A stretch of 64,000 nucleotides of DNA from Pardosa pseudoannulata (lineage: Eukaryota; Arthropoda; Arachnida; Araneae; Lycosidae): assembly GCA_032207245.1 (NCBI GenBank), contig CM063502.1, forward strand, positions 108,615,191-108,679,190, read 5' to 3'. Shown here in pieces: positions 25,986-40,533 of the stretch (positions are counted from its first letter, which is position 1; each line of letters starts with the position of its first letter). Position numbers and translations under genes: made by a program. Below the pieces are notes generated by a model. The model worked only from the letters and a program-made list of their open reading frames with translations, was not told the DNA's origin and ran no database searches.

Positions 25986-25999
25986 TGGAGCATCGGCCG
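25986..25999 (+). promoter_or_regulatory. Primer-binding site, tRNA-Gly-like
   Basis: TGGAGCATCGGCCG begins one base after the LTR and matches the complement of an arthropod tRNA-Gly (GCC) 3' end plus CCA at 13 of 14 positions (from knowledge of the tRNA, not a search). Reverse transcription would prime here. Confidence 0.65.
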
Positions 26000-26168
26000 A
26001 AAAAGAAAGAATTGCCAGAAGTCCGCTTGATGGAGATTTTTGTTTCGGATCATGCCTCAGAGGGAACCGGAATAGCGGTAAGTGTTTAAAGAGAATTTAT
26101 TTGTGAGAATTTATAGCATTCATTTGATAAATTTGTGCAGTCTTGGGTACATTATATATAATTTAGAA

Positions 26169-28185
26169 ATGGCAGAAAATTTTCAAAGATTAAAAAGTAA
26201 ACGAACTGCTTTAAGAACTGTAGTTTCGAAACTTTTAAAGAAAATTGATGATAGTTTAAAATCAGAAAACAAAGATGACTTGAAGGAGTCATATGACCTA
26301 ATAATTGAAAAGAAAGGAAATTTAAAACAATTAGATGATGAAATTCATAATTTAATTGAATTATAATCACTAGAATTGGACGTAATTACTTCCGAAGAGT
26401 ACCAGGAAAAGTGTTCGCGAGTTATTAAAAGAATAAATTTAATGTTACAAAGCGATAAAGTACAAGAAATAAATGATGATCAAAATAGATCTACTCTTCA
26501 AATTGCTCAGAGTTCGGTAAAACTTCCGAAATTAATATTAGAAAAAAAATTCAGGTGATCCTACGAAATTCACTGATTTTTGGAATAATTTTGAAAATAC
26601 AATTAATAATAACGAAGCTCTAAACAAAATTGAAAAATTTGCATATTTGAAAACGTTGCTTGTAGGCCCAGCGAGTAATGTAGTAGCTGGTTTAGAATTA
26701 AATGAAGTAAATTATGATGAAAGTTTAAAAGCACTCAAAGATAGGTTTGGAAAAAAGGATATAATAGTAAGTCAATTTATGAACAAACTTTTAAATTTAG
26801 AACCTGTCAGGAGTTCACGCAATGTTAAGGGCTTAAGAAAGTTGTACGATGATATAGAAATTGCCGTTCGGAATTTAGAGGCACAGAATGTAACAAAAGG
26901 TTCTTTCGGGCAATTATTGATTCCTGTTTTGTTAAAATCAATTCCAGAAGATCTAGTGCTAGAATTTAATAGAAGTAAAAAATCTAAAGAGGAAATAAAA
27001 GTGTCAGATTTATTGAATTTTATTAAAACTGAAGTTGAATGTCGCGAAGTTTCTAATTTTTTGATGCACGAAAGGAAGACTGCCGTTCCTCCACGTTCTG
27101 AAAATTCACAGCTTGAGAGTAAAAAATACTTCAGAAATGTATCCACGGCTGCAAGTTTTAATACTGTTGATAATTGTACATGCATCTTCTGTGACAAATT
27201 TCACGACTCATTTTCGTGTGATAAGAGTGTCAAAGAAAAACTGTGTAAATTATGCGATGAAAGCCGTTGTTATTTGTGTTTTAAAAGGTTTCATATGAGC
27301 AGGGTTTGTAAAAATAAAAGAAGTTGTAGTAAGTGCGGGTTTAAATCACACCACGAATCTCTGTGTACTAATCATCTAAATCGAAACAAAACGCGATTTG
27401 ATTCAAAGGAGAGAAAAAATGAGTTATCTGAATCTAAGCAAAACGAAACTGTACAGTCTGGAAGCACTCCAGATGAGCAAACACTTTCGGTTTCAAACAG
27501 TGTTTCGAGTAACAATTTATTACAAACTTGTTCGGTTTTGGCCTACTCTAATGGAAAATCAGAAATAACTAATTTAATTTTAGATAGCGGATCAACACGC
27601 AGTTTTGTACATATTGATCTAGTTAAAAGACTTGGGTTAAAAATTATAGGTGAAGAAAAGCTGTCTCTGTTCTGTTTCGGGATGACAAACGCTACCCCCA
27701 AAACATTCCCAGTTGTGGAATTCTTCGTTTCCGATAAACAGAAAAGCAATAAATTGAGAGTCAAGTGCTTGGTAAGTGACGTAATCACGGCGGCACCTCT
27801 CAGCGTTGTGTCAAAACAAACGTTTGAGAGAATGAACAGTTTGGGGTTGGAAATCGCAGATATGTGTGATTCTTCGGCAAATGTAGAGGTACTGGTAGGC
27901 GTGGATTACTTTTGGCAGATAGTAGGGGGGAAAATTTCCCTCTCAAGGGAGATTTATGCGGTCTCGACTATGTTCGGGTACATACCAGTCGGTATACAGT
28001 TCAATGAAAACGGCGTTATAGCTCAGAATTGCGTACTTGCAAACTTGGCTTCTTGTTTACAAGATTCTTTGAGATCACTGTGGAGTTTGAAATTTATGAG
28101 TATAAACGATGACACGTCAGTGTCTAGTGAGAAAAAGGAACAGGTTGAGCATTTTGAGAAGGAAATAAAAAAGAAACGTGATTGA
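26169..28185 (+). pseudogene. BEL/Pao gag and protease region, broken
   Basis: The likely start is the ATG at 26169 (MAENFQRLKSKRTALRTVV), giving a coiled-coil-like gag N-terminus. An in-frame TAA lies at 26364-26366, and a one-base frame change lies in an A-run near 26546-26556. Past it comes the conserved gag core of Pao elements (FWNNFENTI, then AYLKTLLVGPA, near 26580-26670). A cysteine/histidine cluster (CXXC and CXXXXC knuckles, about 27175-27365) should bind nucleic acid. The aspartic protease active site LILDSGSTRSFVH is near 27575-27620; this enzyme would cut the polyprotein. The frame ends in adjacent TGA and TAA (28183-28188) and another stop near 28204, after which the same frame continues into RT. 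Confidence 0.9.
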
Positions 28186-28206
28186 TAATCTGTAAATTTA
28201 TTGTGA

Positions 28207-29918
28207 AAATCAGACGCAAAAGAGTTAGAGAATAATTTTTCGGTGGCATTGAGACGATTCGAAAATCTCAAAAATAGATTGTTCAGAAATCCTTCGATTT
28301 TTGAACAATATAGAACTGTTATAGAGGAACAGATAAAAGAAGGTATAGTTAAGGAATGTTCGCAAGAAACAAAGTCCTCATATTTCATGCCTCACAGAGA
28401 AGTAATTAAACCCACCGAAACTACTCGTTGTAGGATTGTGTATGACGCTAGCTCTTCTAGAGCTAAAGGCGTGAAATCACTAAACGAACTACTAGACATT
28501 GGAACTAGTCTAAATCCACCGGTATTAGACATAATTTTAAATTTCCGAAATTTGAAATTGCTTTTAACGGAGACATTGCCAAAGCCTTTTTGATGATAGA
28601 GATTTCGGAAGAGGACAGGGATTATTTGAAATTTATTTGGTTTGGAGATAACGGGCAAAATTATAAAATTTTGAGGTTTGCACGCCTCCCGTTCGGTCTT
28701 TGTTGTAGTCCCGCGATTTTAGCGATGGTAATTAAGTTTCACATTAAAAAATATCAAAATACGAATTCGGAGGTTTATACTATGTTAAATTCGTCGATGT
28801 ATGTCGATGATTTGTATTATGGGTGTGATATTGTTGAAGATGCATGTAGATTATCTTCAGACGCGGTTAATATCTTTAAAGAAGCTGGGATGAATCTGAG
28901 AAAATTAAAATCCAATTCAGAGGAGCTCAATTCGTTTTGGATGGAAAGGGGTTTTAATGTAGGAGAGTTGAAAGAGTCAAAAATGCTAGGCATGATCTGG
29001 ACCCCAAAAACGGACCAAATCAAACTGAACTGTGACAATTTTGACCGTATGCTTGAAGATACCCAGGCCGCAAAAAGAACAATTCTTCATACTGTGGCTA
29101 GTATTTACGATCCCATCGGAATAACGCAACCTTTCTTAATAAGGATGAAAATCCTGCTACAAAAAATATGGACTCTAGGTATAGATTGGGATGACACACT
29201 TCCATCAGGAATAGTCAGTGACTGGTTAAAATGGAAATCGGAGTTAATATCACTAAGAGCACTTGAAATTGACAGGAAATATTTTCATGATTTTGTAAAA
29301 ACCGAACTGAGTCTTCATTTGTTTGCTGACGCTAGCCCTAAAGCCTATGATGCGGTTGCTTATTTTCGATATTTGAAATCGAATGGTTCAATATCTACGA
29401 GCTTCATCACAGCTAAAGGTCGAGTGGCACCATTGAAATTACTAACTCTTCCACGTTTAGAGTTAATGGCCGCCTTAGTAGCGGCAAGGTTAGCAAAATA
29501 TTTGACTGGACTGTTTCCTGAACTGTGTGAACGAATATTCCTATGGAGTGATAGCCAAATTACTCTTCATTGGGTGAAAGGACATTCTAGAGATTGGAAG
29601 CCCTTTGTTTCTAATAGGGTATCTGAGATTCAATCACTTACCGACCCTAAATTGTGGTTCCATTGCAGCGGCAAAGAAAATCCCGCTGATTCATTATCCC
29701 GTGGGGAAAAGGCCTCAAATCTTGTCAAAAATTCTCTCTGGTTGCAGAGGCCAAGTTGGCTCAGTCAGGCTGAATGTAATTGGCCAATGAATCAACGAAG
29801 AGAGATGGATGAAAAAATGTTCACTCATGAAAGGCGATCACAAGCGGTTAATACCTGTCAGACTTTTGTCCAGAATTCACCATTGTTAGACTTGACGAAA
29901 TTTAGCAAATTGCTTTAA
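28207..29918 (+). pseudogene. BEL/Pao reverse transcriptase and RNase H, broken
   Basis: The fingers region (RRFENLKNRLFRN, then CRIVYDASSS near 28430-28455) is in the frame ending at 28593. A frame change near 28570-28590 passes into the palm: the first catalytic Asp block lies at the junction, then ARLPFGLCCSPA (near 28680) and the catalytic SMYVDDLYYG (near 28795-28820). RNase H follows with LFADASPKAYDA (near 29320), the PRLELMAA block (near 29450), FLWSDSQITLHWVKG (near 29540) and ENPADSLSRG (near 29680). All main catalytic motifs are still readable. An in-frame TAA at 29916-29918 ends this part; the same frame resumes at once into the integrase. Confidence 0.92.
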
Positions 29919-31386
29919 GTGTACAGAATTACCGCATATACTCTGAGATTTGTAAACAACATCAGGAAAAACTTAAAAAAGGTAACTGGCCCTTTAAGCT
30001 CGGATGAAATTCTGAATGCAGAACTCTACTGGGTGAGAGTGACTCAAAACCAACATTTTGGGAAAGAGATTTCAGATCTTTCCAATGATCATCCGCTAGA
30101 CAAGAAGTCGACTCTCTATTCTCTCAATCCCGAGCTGGACGAGTATGGCACTTTACGTCTCAAAGGGAGACTTCAGTTCTCTAATTTAGACGTTAAAGTA
30201 AAACATCCATGGGTATTACCTTACAAGGACAAGCTAAGTGAGCTTATAATCTTGGCTTGTCATGATAAAGTTCTACATTCTGGAGTAGAATCTACTCTAG
30301 CTCAAGCAAGCTAGAAATTTTGGATTGTGAAAGGTCGCCAGCTGGTGAAATCAACTTTGAACAAGTGTTTTGTGTGTAAAAGGTATAAGGTGCGATCTGG
30401 AACCCAGGACATAGCACCTTTGCTGCCTGAACGTGTCCTGCAGTCCCCTCCATTCTCGGTGACCGGGCTAGATTTTGCTGGTCCTTTCTTCATCAAAGAT
30501 AGCACTAACAAACATTATCTGCTTCTATTCACTAGTGCAACTACCCGTGCTCTGCATTTAGAACTAGTACCATCCATGAACACAGAACACTTTCTTCTAG
30601 CATTTAGGAAGTTCATATCTCGTAGAGGGCTCTGTCGAATTATATACTCCGACAATGCCAAAACATTTCGAAGTACAGAGTCTGAATTGAAAAGAGTATG
30701 GAGCTGTATTCTGCATCCTTCCGTAAAAAATGTATTTGCCTCCTATGGTATAAAGTGGAAATATATTGTTGAAAGAGGACCATGGTGGGGAGGGTTCTGG
30801 GAAAGGCACTTTAGGACCATTAAAAACTTGTTTAAGAAAAATAATTGGTCGGTCTAGTCTCACCTTTTTTGAGCTAGAAACTGTTTTCGTGGAAATAGAA
30901 GCGATGATTAATTCCAGGCCAATTACATATATAAATGATGATCCATCAGAACCCTCATCACTAAGTCAGTCTCATTTTTTAATAGGTAATAGGTTACTTT
31001 CACTTAAAGCTTCTAGAGTATACGAAGACGAGTTAACAGTATCTAGACAATTATTACGGAGAAAATATAAATATCAGCAAACGCTTCTAAATCATTTCTC
31101 GAATCGCTGGAGGAAAAGTTACTTGCTTAATTTAAGATCTGGAAATGTGTGTCCGAGTAAAAAATTGTATTGTGAATTTAAAACAGGTGACGTAGTTCTC
31201 TTGCATGATGATCGTCTCCCAAGGAACATGTGGATGATGGGTAAAATCATCGAAACTTATCCTGGCAGAGATGGTAAGATTAGATCCTGTATGATTAAAA
31301 CACAAGCAGGTAACTACAAGAGACCAGTGCAGTTGCTGTATAATCTGGAAGTAACTGACTTTTCAGTTTACACAACAATATTGTGA
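29919..31386 (+). pseudogene. BEL/Pao integrase and C-terminal region, broken
   Basis: The HHCC zinc finger spans ACHDKVLHSG (near 30255-30285) and CFVCKRY (near 30368-30390), with an in-frame TAG at 30312-30314 between them. The catalytic core has TGLDFAGPFF (first Asp, near 30465), IIYSDNAKTF (second Asp, near 30640) and GPWWGGFWER (Glu, near 30780), the triad that inserts the cDNA. A frame change near 30845-30857 is followed by the usual C-terminal segment (EAMINSRPITY, then GDVVLLHDDRLPRNMW near 31185 and PVQLLYNLEV near 31325), ending in a TGA at 31384-31386. The core is intact apart from these breaks. Confidence 0.92.
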
Positions 31387-31611
31387 ATTGCATGTTTAAT
31401 ACTATATTTCTAATTTTCTATGTTTTATTAATCAATGTTTCAGTTTCATTTATTATAGTTGTATTCATAACAGTACTTATATTTTTTAAGTGTATTTGTC
31501 TTTATTGATGTTAGCGTGTCTAGTGCATTTTGTATCAATGTGTAAATTACTTAAATTTTCATACTAATTTAGTTACTAGTGTACCCTATATGTGTGGACC
31601 CTGGAGGCCAC

Positions 31612-31621
31612 AGGTGGGGAG
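31612..31621 (+). promoter_or_regulatory. Polypurine tract of the BEL/Pao element
   Basis: AGGTGGGGAG lies just before the 3' LTR, where plus-strand DNA synthesis would be primed. Confidence 0.55.
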
Positions 31622-31622
31622 C

Positions 31623-32084
<462 letters not shown>

Positions 32085-32258
32085 TATTTGTCTATTTATA
32101 TATTTGTTTATATCTTTCAATATAAAATACGAAAAGTTGGTTAAAAAATTAAATAATTTTCGATCTATTGAGATTTAACTGAATAACTAAATTTACGCTC
32201 AAAACGGCCGCTCCCGGTACAATACCGCTGCGAAATGCACCCGCACACAATGTGTTAA

Positions 32259-33771
32259 CTACGATTTGTGATAATAAGCTTTGTGAGTCTGTGTGTGTTA
32301 TATGCATGTGTAAGAGAGCACTCAAGGATATTTATTTGTAATCTGTACAGATAAATAAACATTCAAAATAAAATTAGAAAATTCTGTGCTCCTTCGAGAT
32401 TGAATTTTCTTACTTCGTTTAACCATTCCTGAATAAGTAGTAAAGAAGTAAATAAAAAAGCCTAGAGACTATTTCATTTTTTTCACGCCATATCCTTTCT
32501 TTAGAGTCTGAAAAGAATTTAAGTGTCTTCATCTCAATCAATTTCTTGAGCAGCAAAATATTTCGCATTCCTTTCAATCGGCTGTCTTTATAACAGTAGA
32601 TTTACTAAATTTGTCTAAAATGAGAACCTTTCATAAACTTTCAGTGTCGCAAAAGGAGTTAATATGGCATTTATGATATCACTTCCCTCGTCGTCTTTCG
32701 GAGAAATACTTCATTTCGAAAACTACGCAATATTAAATTACCTATTTCCAAGTGATGATTGTGTTTAGGAAGTATAAAGTTGTCGAAATATAACCTTATT
32801 CGTCTCTATGACACAAATGCAAGATAGCGTTCAAAATTAACCTCCGCAGCGTTTATATTCGAAAATAAATAACTTTATCGCTGCAGTCATATGTAACAGA
32901 ATGAACCATTAAGAACCATTAATTATGTCCTTTCATACCTTTAAACTGGAAACAGAGATATTTGTTTCCAGAGGAAGGTTAGTGTTAAAATATTGTTTAA
33001 GGAACTTTAGTATAAATTTGTTTGCAGCTTAGTTTAAAATCTTTTTTATTTACTACTTTAAGTATAATATTCTAGCTATTTTTCAGGTGTTTATTTCATT
33101 TTAATGCCTTAAAATCTTAGTAATTCCCAGATTACATAAAATAAACAAGTGTATTAAAAATTATGTTTTATAACAGGTTTCTTAAATTTTGGTGTGGGGA
33201 CCCAATAATGTTTGCAAAAATTTTATGTGGACTGCATAAACATTGCGGAAATCCGACACACGCGTGAGTAAAACTGTCAGTTTCTTCACTTGTGCTGTAA
33301 TATACTATTGCAGTTCTAGATCATTAATACTAATTTCACATTTTAAGACATAAAAACAATAACTAAAAATTTTAAATAAGTAACAAAGTTAAAAATATAA
33401 TACAACAATAAAAATGAATTGAATTACTTGGGTAAACTAAAACATTAACGACAGTCTGTCAAGAAATTAAAATGAACGTTTCCAATATCAGAAAAAAATG
33501 CATTGAATAGTTTTTCTCTGTCTGTATTGCCTTTAGTTTCAGATGCATTGTGTAAAAATATCTGGTATTGTAAAAATTTATAATGAGTTAAATAAATATC
33601 AAAATTGCCAAAAAAAATTTGAATACCCCTGTTGCATCTCCTACGAACTCAACTGGGGTCGCGACCCATAGTTTAAGAAACTCAATTCTATAAATTTATA
33701 AAAAAATGTCTGCCTTCAGTTTTAGTCTGAATGTGAACTGATATAAGTATTTTACATCGCATGTTGCCGAA
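32259..33771. other. AT-rich noncoding stretch
   Basis: No gene or repeat that I can support. Confidence 0.5.
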
Positions 33772-33944
33772 CAATGGCCGAATGGTAGAGAAATTCTCTC
33801 CGGTACCGGAGTTTGCGGGTTGAATCCCGCTGTTGGCAGGGATGCTCGTAGCCGTTCGGAATCGGCATTAAGCAATAGGTCCCGGTCTCATTATCCGTCG
33901 TGTAGCAAAACAGTAGACCGTAGTGCTACAAACCAAACCAAAAC
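33772..33944 (+). repeat. tRNA-derived SINE, family A copy
   Basis: The head has AATGGCCGAATGGTAGAG (box A region) and GCGGGTTGAATCCCGCT (box B region). The body has CGTTCGGAATCGGC and AATAGGTCCCGGTCTCATTA, and the end is CAAACCAAACCAAAA. The same order recurs at 39582, 40534 (minus), 47865, 52454 and 59802, which defines one SINE family in the window. Confidence 0.8.
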
Positions 33945-34384
33945 ATAGCATGTAAGAAGAGATTAATTTATGTTGATTGATTTCAACTGAACCTTGGTTA
34001 TTGCGAAATATGTTGCATAAATTTATGGTCACTACGATTGTTGTTAGCGTACTCAAGCTGTACCAATACCTAAATCGTACCGCTGCCAACATTTTAATTA
34101 TATAGCCAGAAAGAGCACATCTAGTGAAGTGGTGTATGCTTTTTGTCAGTCACATTTTTTTCAACTAGGTGATCACCAAAAAACATCCGCTCTACATAGA
34201 TGTCGCTAGAAAGTAAGTTTTTGCTGCCCTTTTTTAAAAATTGTTACGCATATTAGGAACTTTCGTAATTATAAGATATGTTGGTGCACATTTCTTTTTG
34301 GGTATTCATTCTGTATTAATTAAGAATATATTTGGTTAAAACAACGCTTTGATGCAATCAATATTCCAGTAGATCCAATTGTAG
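33945..34384. other. Noncoding stretch
   Basis: AT-rich, nothing recognised. Confidence 0.45.
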
Positions 34385-34690
34385 ATTTAAGCATGACGTG
34401 GCACAAAAATGGCAAGTAAACACAGTACGAGATAACTCGTAGCTGGCGTCCTAGAAAAGAGCGAAATCTACGAGTTATCTCGTAGTTGGCAGTCAACTTG
34501 TTAAGAAAACACAAAATAATTTTGGGTCAAAATAACCAGTCCCGTTAGCTTCCCGTTAGCCCCAATTCAGTATAGTGTTAAGTGAAATTCACTTGATAGT
34601 TGAGCAGTTTCTAAAACATTAAAAAAGCATACAAAAAAGTATAGATCCAAGCTTTATCGCCAGTTATAATGCATTTGTAAGCTCCCATAC
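34385..34690 (-). pseudogene. Mariner transposase fragment joined to half of a TTAA-type MITE
   Basis: Read on the minus strand, 34690-34502 begins with CIITGDKAWIYTF, the block of mariner transposases that holds the first catalytic Asp, and then decays with stops. At 34501 a TTAA-type end (TTAACAAGTTGACTGCCA on the minus strand) begins and runs to about 34390, with two TACGAG...CTCGTA palindromes. The whole segment is an inverted copy of 35150-35425. It encodes nothing functional. Confidence 0.7.
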
Positions 34691-34789
34691 TTTATTTATT
34701 TATTTGTATTTGTTATTTTCATCAAAAATATATACAATTTTCAATTTCTTTAAAAAATAAGAGCGTTTCTCACTAAAGTTTAATGGTAT

Positions 34790-34815
34790 ATAGAGATAGA
34801 TAGATAGATAGATAT
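34790..34815. repeat. (GATA)n microsatellite
   Basis: About six GATA units. Confidence 0.9.
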
Positions 34816-35089
34816 TAGCAGCTTTTTCCTATATACCACTGTGATCAAAAGAATAGGGAATGCTCCAAGCATATATGCTAAAAATGTCATTCATATCAGA
34901 GAATCTTTGCTTAGTGATAGTCATTTTAATGGTTAGAGATATTATGGAACAAGTTCCGATATCATTTGATTATATCATCCTATATCAACTTATATCATCC
35001 TATATCATTGTATCAAGCACTTCAATTAAGATCATTTAAGTTTGTAATGCATTACTTCTCGAATTGTTTCAAAAGCTTTGAATTTGTTT

Positions 35090-35323
35090 CGTAAATAACG
35101 TATTCAAGAGGCACAAGAGATGATTTCTCAAGGTGATTTCCTTTTAAAATGCATTATAACTGGCGATAAAGCTTGGATCTATGCTTTTTGATATGTTGTT
35201 TTAATGTTTTAGAAGTTGCTCAACAATCAAGTGAATGTTACTTAACACTATGCTGGATCGAGACTAACGGGAAACTAACGACACTAGTCATTTTCACCCA
35301 AAAATTATGTTGTGTCTTCTTAA
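35090..35323 (+). pseudogene. Mariner transposase fragment
   Basis: The plus-strand reading RIQEAQEMISQGDFLLKC followed by IITGDKAWIYAF (about 35098-35190) matches the part of mariner transposases just before and at the first catalytic Asp (ITGDETW block). It then decays through stops, though a QQSSE-like remnant appears near 35220. It ends where the TTAA-type MITE begins. No inverted repeats of a mariner element were identified. It is the partner of the inverted copy at 34385-34690. Confidence 0.7.
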
Positions 35324-35630
35324 CACGTAGACTGCCAACTACGAGACAACTCGTAGATTGCGTTCTTTTTTGGGCCCCAAATACGAGTTATCTCGTACTG
35401 TGTTTATTTGCCATTTTAGTGCAGCTATGAATAAACTCCTAGTATATCAGTGCTAATATCGATAGATGGCTTCTGGGAAAAGAGCAAAAAATCAATGCTC
35501 TTAAAAAATAAATAATTCAGGACTTTCTTGAATTTCTGTCCAGAAATTACAGTTTTTAATAATATAATGTAAGTAAATCAAATTGTCATTTTAGGCCAGA
35601 TTTCTGAAAATTGCCGTGGCATTCCACGTG
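35324..35630. mobile_element. TTAA-flanked MITE with TACGAG/CTCGTA palindromes
   Basis: TTAA at 35320-35323 and 35631-35634. The inverted termini CACGTAGACTGCCA (left) and CACGTGGAATGCCA (right, reverse complement) match at 12 of 14 bases. Near the left end are palindromes of the form CTACGAGACAACTCGTAG and TACGAGTTATCTCGTA. At 307 bp it has no coding capacity and sits inside the mariner fragment. Confidence 0.65.
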
Positions 35631-35634
35631 TTAA

Positions 35635-37017
<1,383 letters not shown>

Positions 37018-37111
<94 letters not shown>
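37018..37111. repeat. (CA)n(TA)n microsatellite
   Basis: About 30 bases of CA then about 64 of TA, the reverse complement arrangement of 36492-36594. Confidence 0.95.
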
Positions 37112-37114
<3 letters not shown>

Positions 37115-39581
37115 CAGCTGATACCTTCTATTTTATGAAAATATTTCAGATACATTTTATTTATTGTAGTATATAATATAGCCAAGAAAACACAAGAGGC
37201 CAATGGGCCCGCTTCAAGACTGTCAGTTTGCCGGAAACTTCTATAAAGAAGGAAGTACATAAATCTAGACAGAGTGACTACATAATAAATATCTGAGTGT
37301 AGTAGCGGCAGACTGTGTAGCAGCAGATAGGAGGGGAGTGTGGAATTGGGAGAAAATCACTCCTACTGAGATTGATTAAAATCATACAGTTTACTTCAAG
37401 GTCAATCGAACTTGAGATATCTCGGGTCTCCTACACAGACACCAATGCATAGCCCAGATACATGTAATGAGCATCACCTTACCGGCGTACGAAACCGCAT
37501 ATTTTCATTGTATTCTGCTTACACTCGAGTAGTTTTTTTTTCTTTTATCTCCAATAAGGCATGCATACATGCATGTCCTTTTTTTCCCATTACGTCTGAT
37601 AGACCCGGGCCTAATACTGAAGAGTGCTTTTTCCCCAGATTATTTAGACTTACAGCTTTTTGATATTTTTATGTGGTATATTCCATTGTATGTATTTGTT
37701 CTTTTGTTGTTTCGCTTTGTACCTGTGAAAAAAGCATTTTTTGTGTTTTTTGTTATATGTGGTATATTACAAAGATCATTTTTTGTTTTCGATTAGTAAT
37801 TTTGTTGTTATATGTGTCTTAGTATTTATATTATATTGTTTTCTCAATTCCACAATCGGAAGCAGAAAGGATTCCAATTTTTTACTAAACCAAGATATTT
37901 TAGCGATTTAAACGAGCTCTTTACCTCCAATAAAAGAAATCTTGACTGCTTTATCTATGTAAACATTTAATGTTGTCCTTTCTACAGTTGTTTTTATATA
38001 CAATAGTATATTATGTGGTTATTGGTTTTATTTCTAACAGTACGTGTAATACCTATTATTTAATTTTCTGAAAATAAACAACATGCTGCTTACAAAGATT
38101 ACTTTTGTTTCCGATTAGTCATTTTTTTAAATAAAAGAGTGGAAACCTAGCTTACCTAGATTGTTTAAAATACAGCATAAGCCAGTACTATACAAAAGGA
38201 CATGGACTTAGGGCCTGGTCTAGGTTAAAATAGGCACTGCATACATGTGGAAATACCAAATAAAGCGTTTTTCTTTATATCGAATCACATATTCACACGA
38301 ATAGTCTTACATTTTAAAAAGATTATTAACATCATGCTGCCATAAAGGAACTTTAATTTCAGATCTATTTTTTATTACACATCTCAATTTTGTTTCAATT
38401 CTTTAATCAGCTATACTGTTCTACAATCATTTTTGTTACTCCAGAATGTGCTTTCTTGGATATATACGTACGTCTTAAGAAATTTTGAAAGTGTAATGAT
38501 TAACAATTTCAAGCACGTAACTGAATTTAAATAGTTTAAAATTTCAGGGAATACCCTTTACTTTAACGCCAGCTTCAAATTTTCTATTTTGAGTTACGCC
38601 TTGAAATTCTGTATGCTAGACATCTAAAGAAATTGCGCCAAATATGGTTCAGATGAATTCTTAAGTTGTTCATAATGATATCAAACCATATTTACATTTT
38701 TGGGGCATTTACTTCCAAATAATAAATCTTTAAAACTTTTACAAATTGCTCTTTCGTGAGAAGATAGATAATATATCGTTTCTATTTTATTCAAAAGAGC
38801 TAAAATATCATTCTAAGTATTTTTAAAATTATGATAAATAAGTAAAAGCATGTTATTAAAATATTACAAAATTTTTGCTATTAGCTCATTATATCTCACC
38901 CATTATTTCCACTGATTGTTTTGTAAATATGTTTATATTTAAATGATATTTATTAAAATCATTCTAAAAGTGTCATAAAAAAGGCCTAAATATAAACTCC
39001 GTTACAATTTTCTATACCATCATATTAAAATAAAAAATATGCACGCACTTAAAATATTTAAACCGCTAACTTTATTCTGGATGTTTTTGAAGCATTCCCC
39101 ATTTTTTTCAATAGAATATGTCATCTTTTAAAGTCATTAATCAAGATTCTTCCAAATCTTTTCCTGTACCTCAACACGTGACTCCTTCCTGAAAAGCGAG
39201 GCTTTAAAAGCCTAAAGATTCAACATTATTTATTTATATTTTTGAAAAATTTACCACCAGTCTCACTAACTCAGTATTGAAACCCTCGCAGATTTTTAAG
39301 GTCTTTTACCCACAGCTTTTTTCCAATTCAGAATATGTCTTTTAGGCAGTTATTTTGCTTCGGAACTTCACAGGAATAAAAAGTTTGATATAGAATTAAT
39401 CAGTGGGACATTATAGCAAGAGTTTGAGTGTTTTTTCTGGAATTTTCTGTTAATATGATAATCTACTATATGAAAATCTTCCTGAAACTATGCTATACTG
39501 TCAGACAAATTTTATTCACTTCCTCAGAATTTTTGTCCTTTATTAGGAATTCATATAGCCTTTACTTTCGGTATTAGAGTA
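37112..39581. other. Noncoding stretch
   Basis: AT-rich. A possible weak duplication pairs ACAAAGATCATTTTTTG (about 37769) with ACAAAGATTACTTTTG (about 38093). No gene. Confidence 0.5.
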
Positions 39582-39706
39582 CGCGGATTCAAAACCTGCT
39601 ACTGACATGGCTGTTTACAGTCGTTTGGAATCGGCTCTAAGCAGTAGGTCCTGGACTCAATTGCTCTAGTGTAGCAAAAGTTAAACTGTAGCAAACCAAA
39701 CCAAAT
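39582..39706 (+). repeat. tRNA-derived SINE, family A, 5'-decayed copy
   Basis: It retains the box B area (GCGGATTCAAAACCTGCT), the CGTTTGGAATCGGCTCTAAG body and the CAAACCAAACCAAA end. The box A region is not recognisable. Confidence 0.65.
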
Positions 39707-40533
39707 GAAAACAAACTTCTTTTGTTAGACTAGTAAGAAGAGCTTATTACTTTACAATGTCATTACCTATAAATCCTCTAATATTTAAATGAATACAATA
39801 ATTTCATAGGAGGAAACTTGTATCAAAAATATTTCTTAATATTTGAATTTTACTTTTTAACCTACTGTAGACTTATTTTATGAGATATTACTGTAGCCAA
39901 AATTTAGTTTCAGGAGGGGGGGGGGTTACTCGAATTAGACTAAGCCCCATCCCTCCTCGATGTATAGACTATTTTTACCTAAAAGTATGAATTTTAGTTA
40001 GAAATTATATAAATTTAATATTAATGTTTAATCCCCTATATAATAATAGCATAAGTTATCTGTCCGTCTGTCCTCGACTTTATGAAGCGGTTGCACCTAT
40101 AATGGATAGAAGTATCCATGTTGGATTCTTGAGGAATTAGGGTTACCAAAATTCAAAGCCAGTAAAGTTTATCTTCTTCTGAACTATCGATACGATTCTA
40201 AAATAAATTAGTATAAATATGCTTCATATCACAGCAAAAAATACTGTCGTCTATAAAACGTTCGAAATCTCCCCTTCCCCCCCCCCTTTTTGAGCGTTTA
40301 ATGCTATTATTTCAAGCATTATTTTCCCCGGTTACAAGCAGCCGATTAAATTTATCAATTTATCACATAATAAATAGGTAAAAATAACATTTTTTAGCAT
40401 TATGACGTCATTCCTTTAACCATATGATTTAATCATTTCTTAATTCAAATTATTTAAATATCGTCTGCATTATTTTCATAATGTTTTATCCCCGAACTTA
40501 GATATTACGTAAATAATTTTCTTTTATATTTGG

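Noticed and set aside
27113..28388. Minus-strand and alternative frames across the gag/protease region
   Set aside because: Shadows of the retrotransposon coding frame.
33772..33845. Possible tRNA gene with good box A and box B
   Set aside because: The same unit recurs with a shared body and tail, twice with target duplications; it is a SINE.
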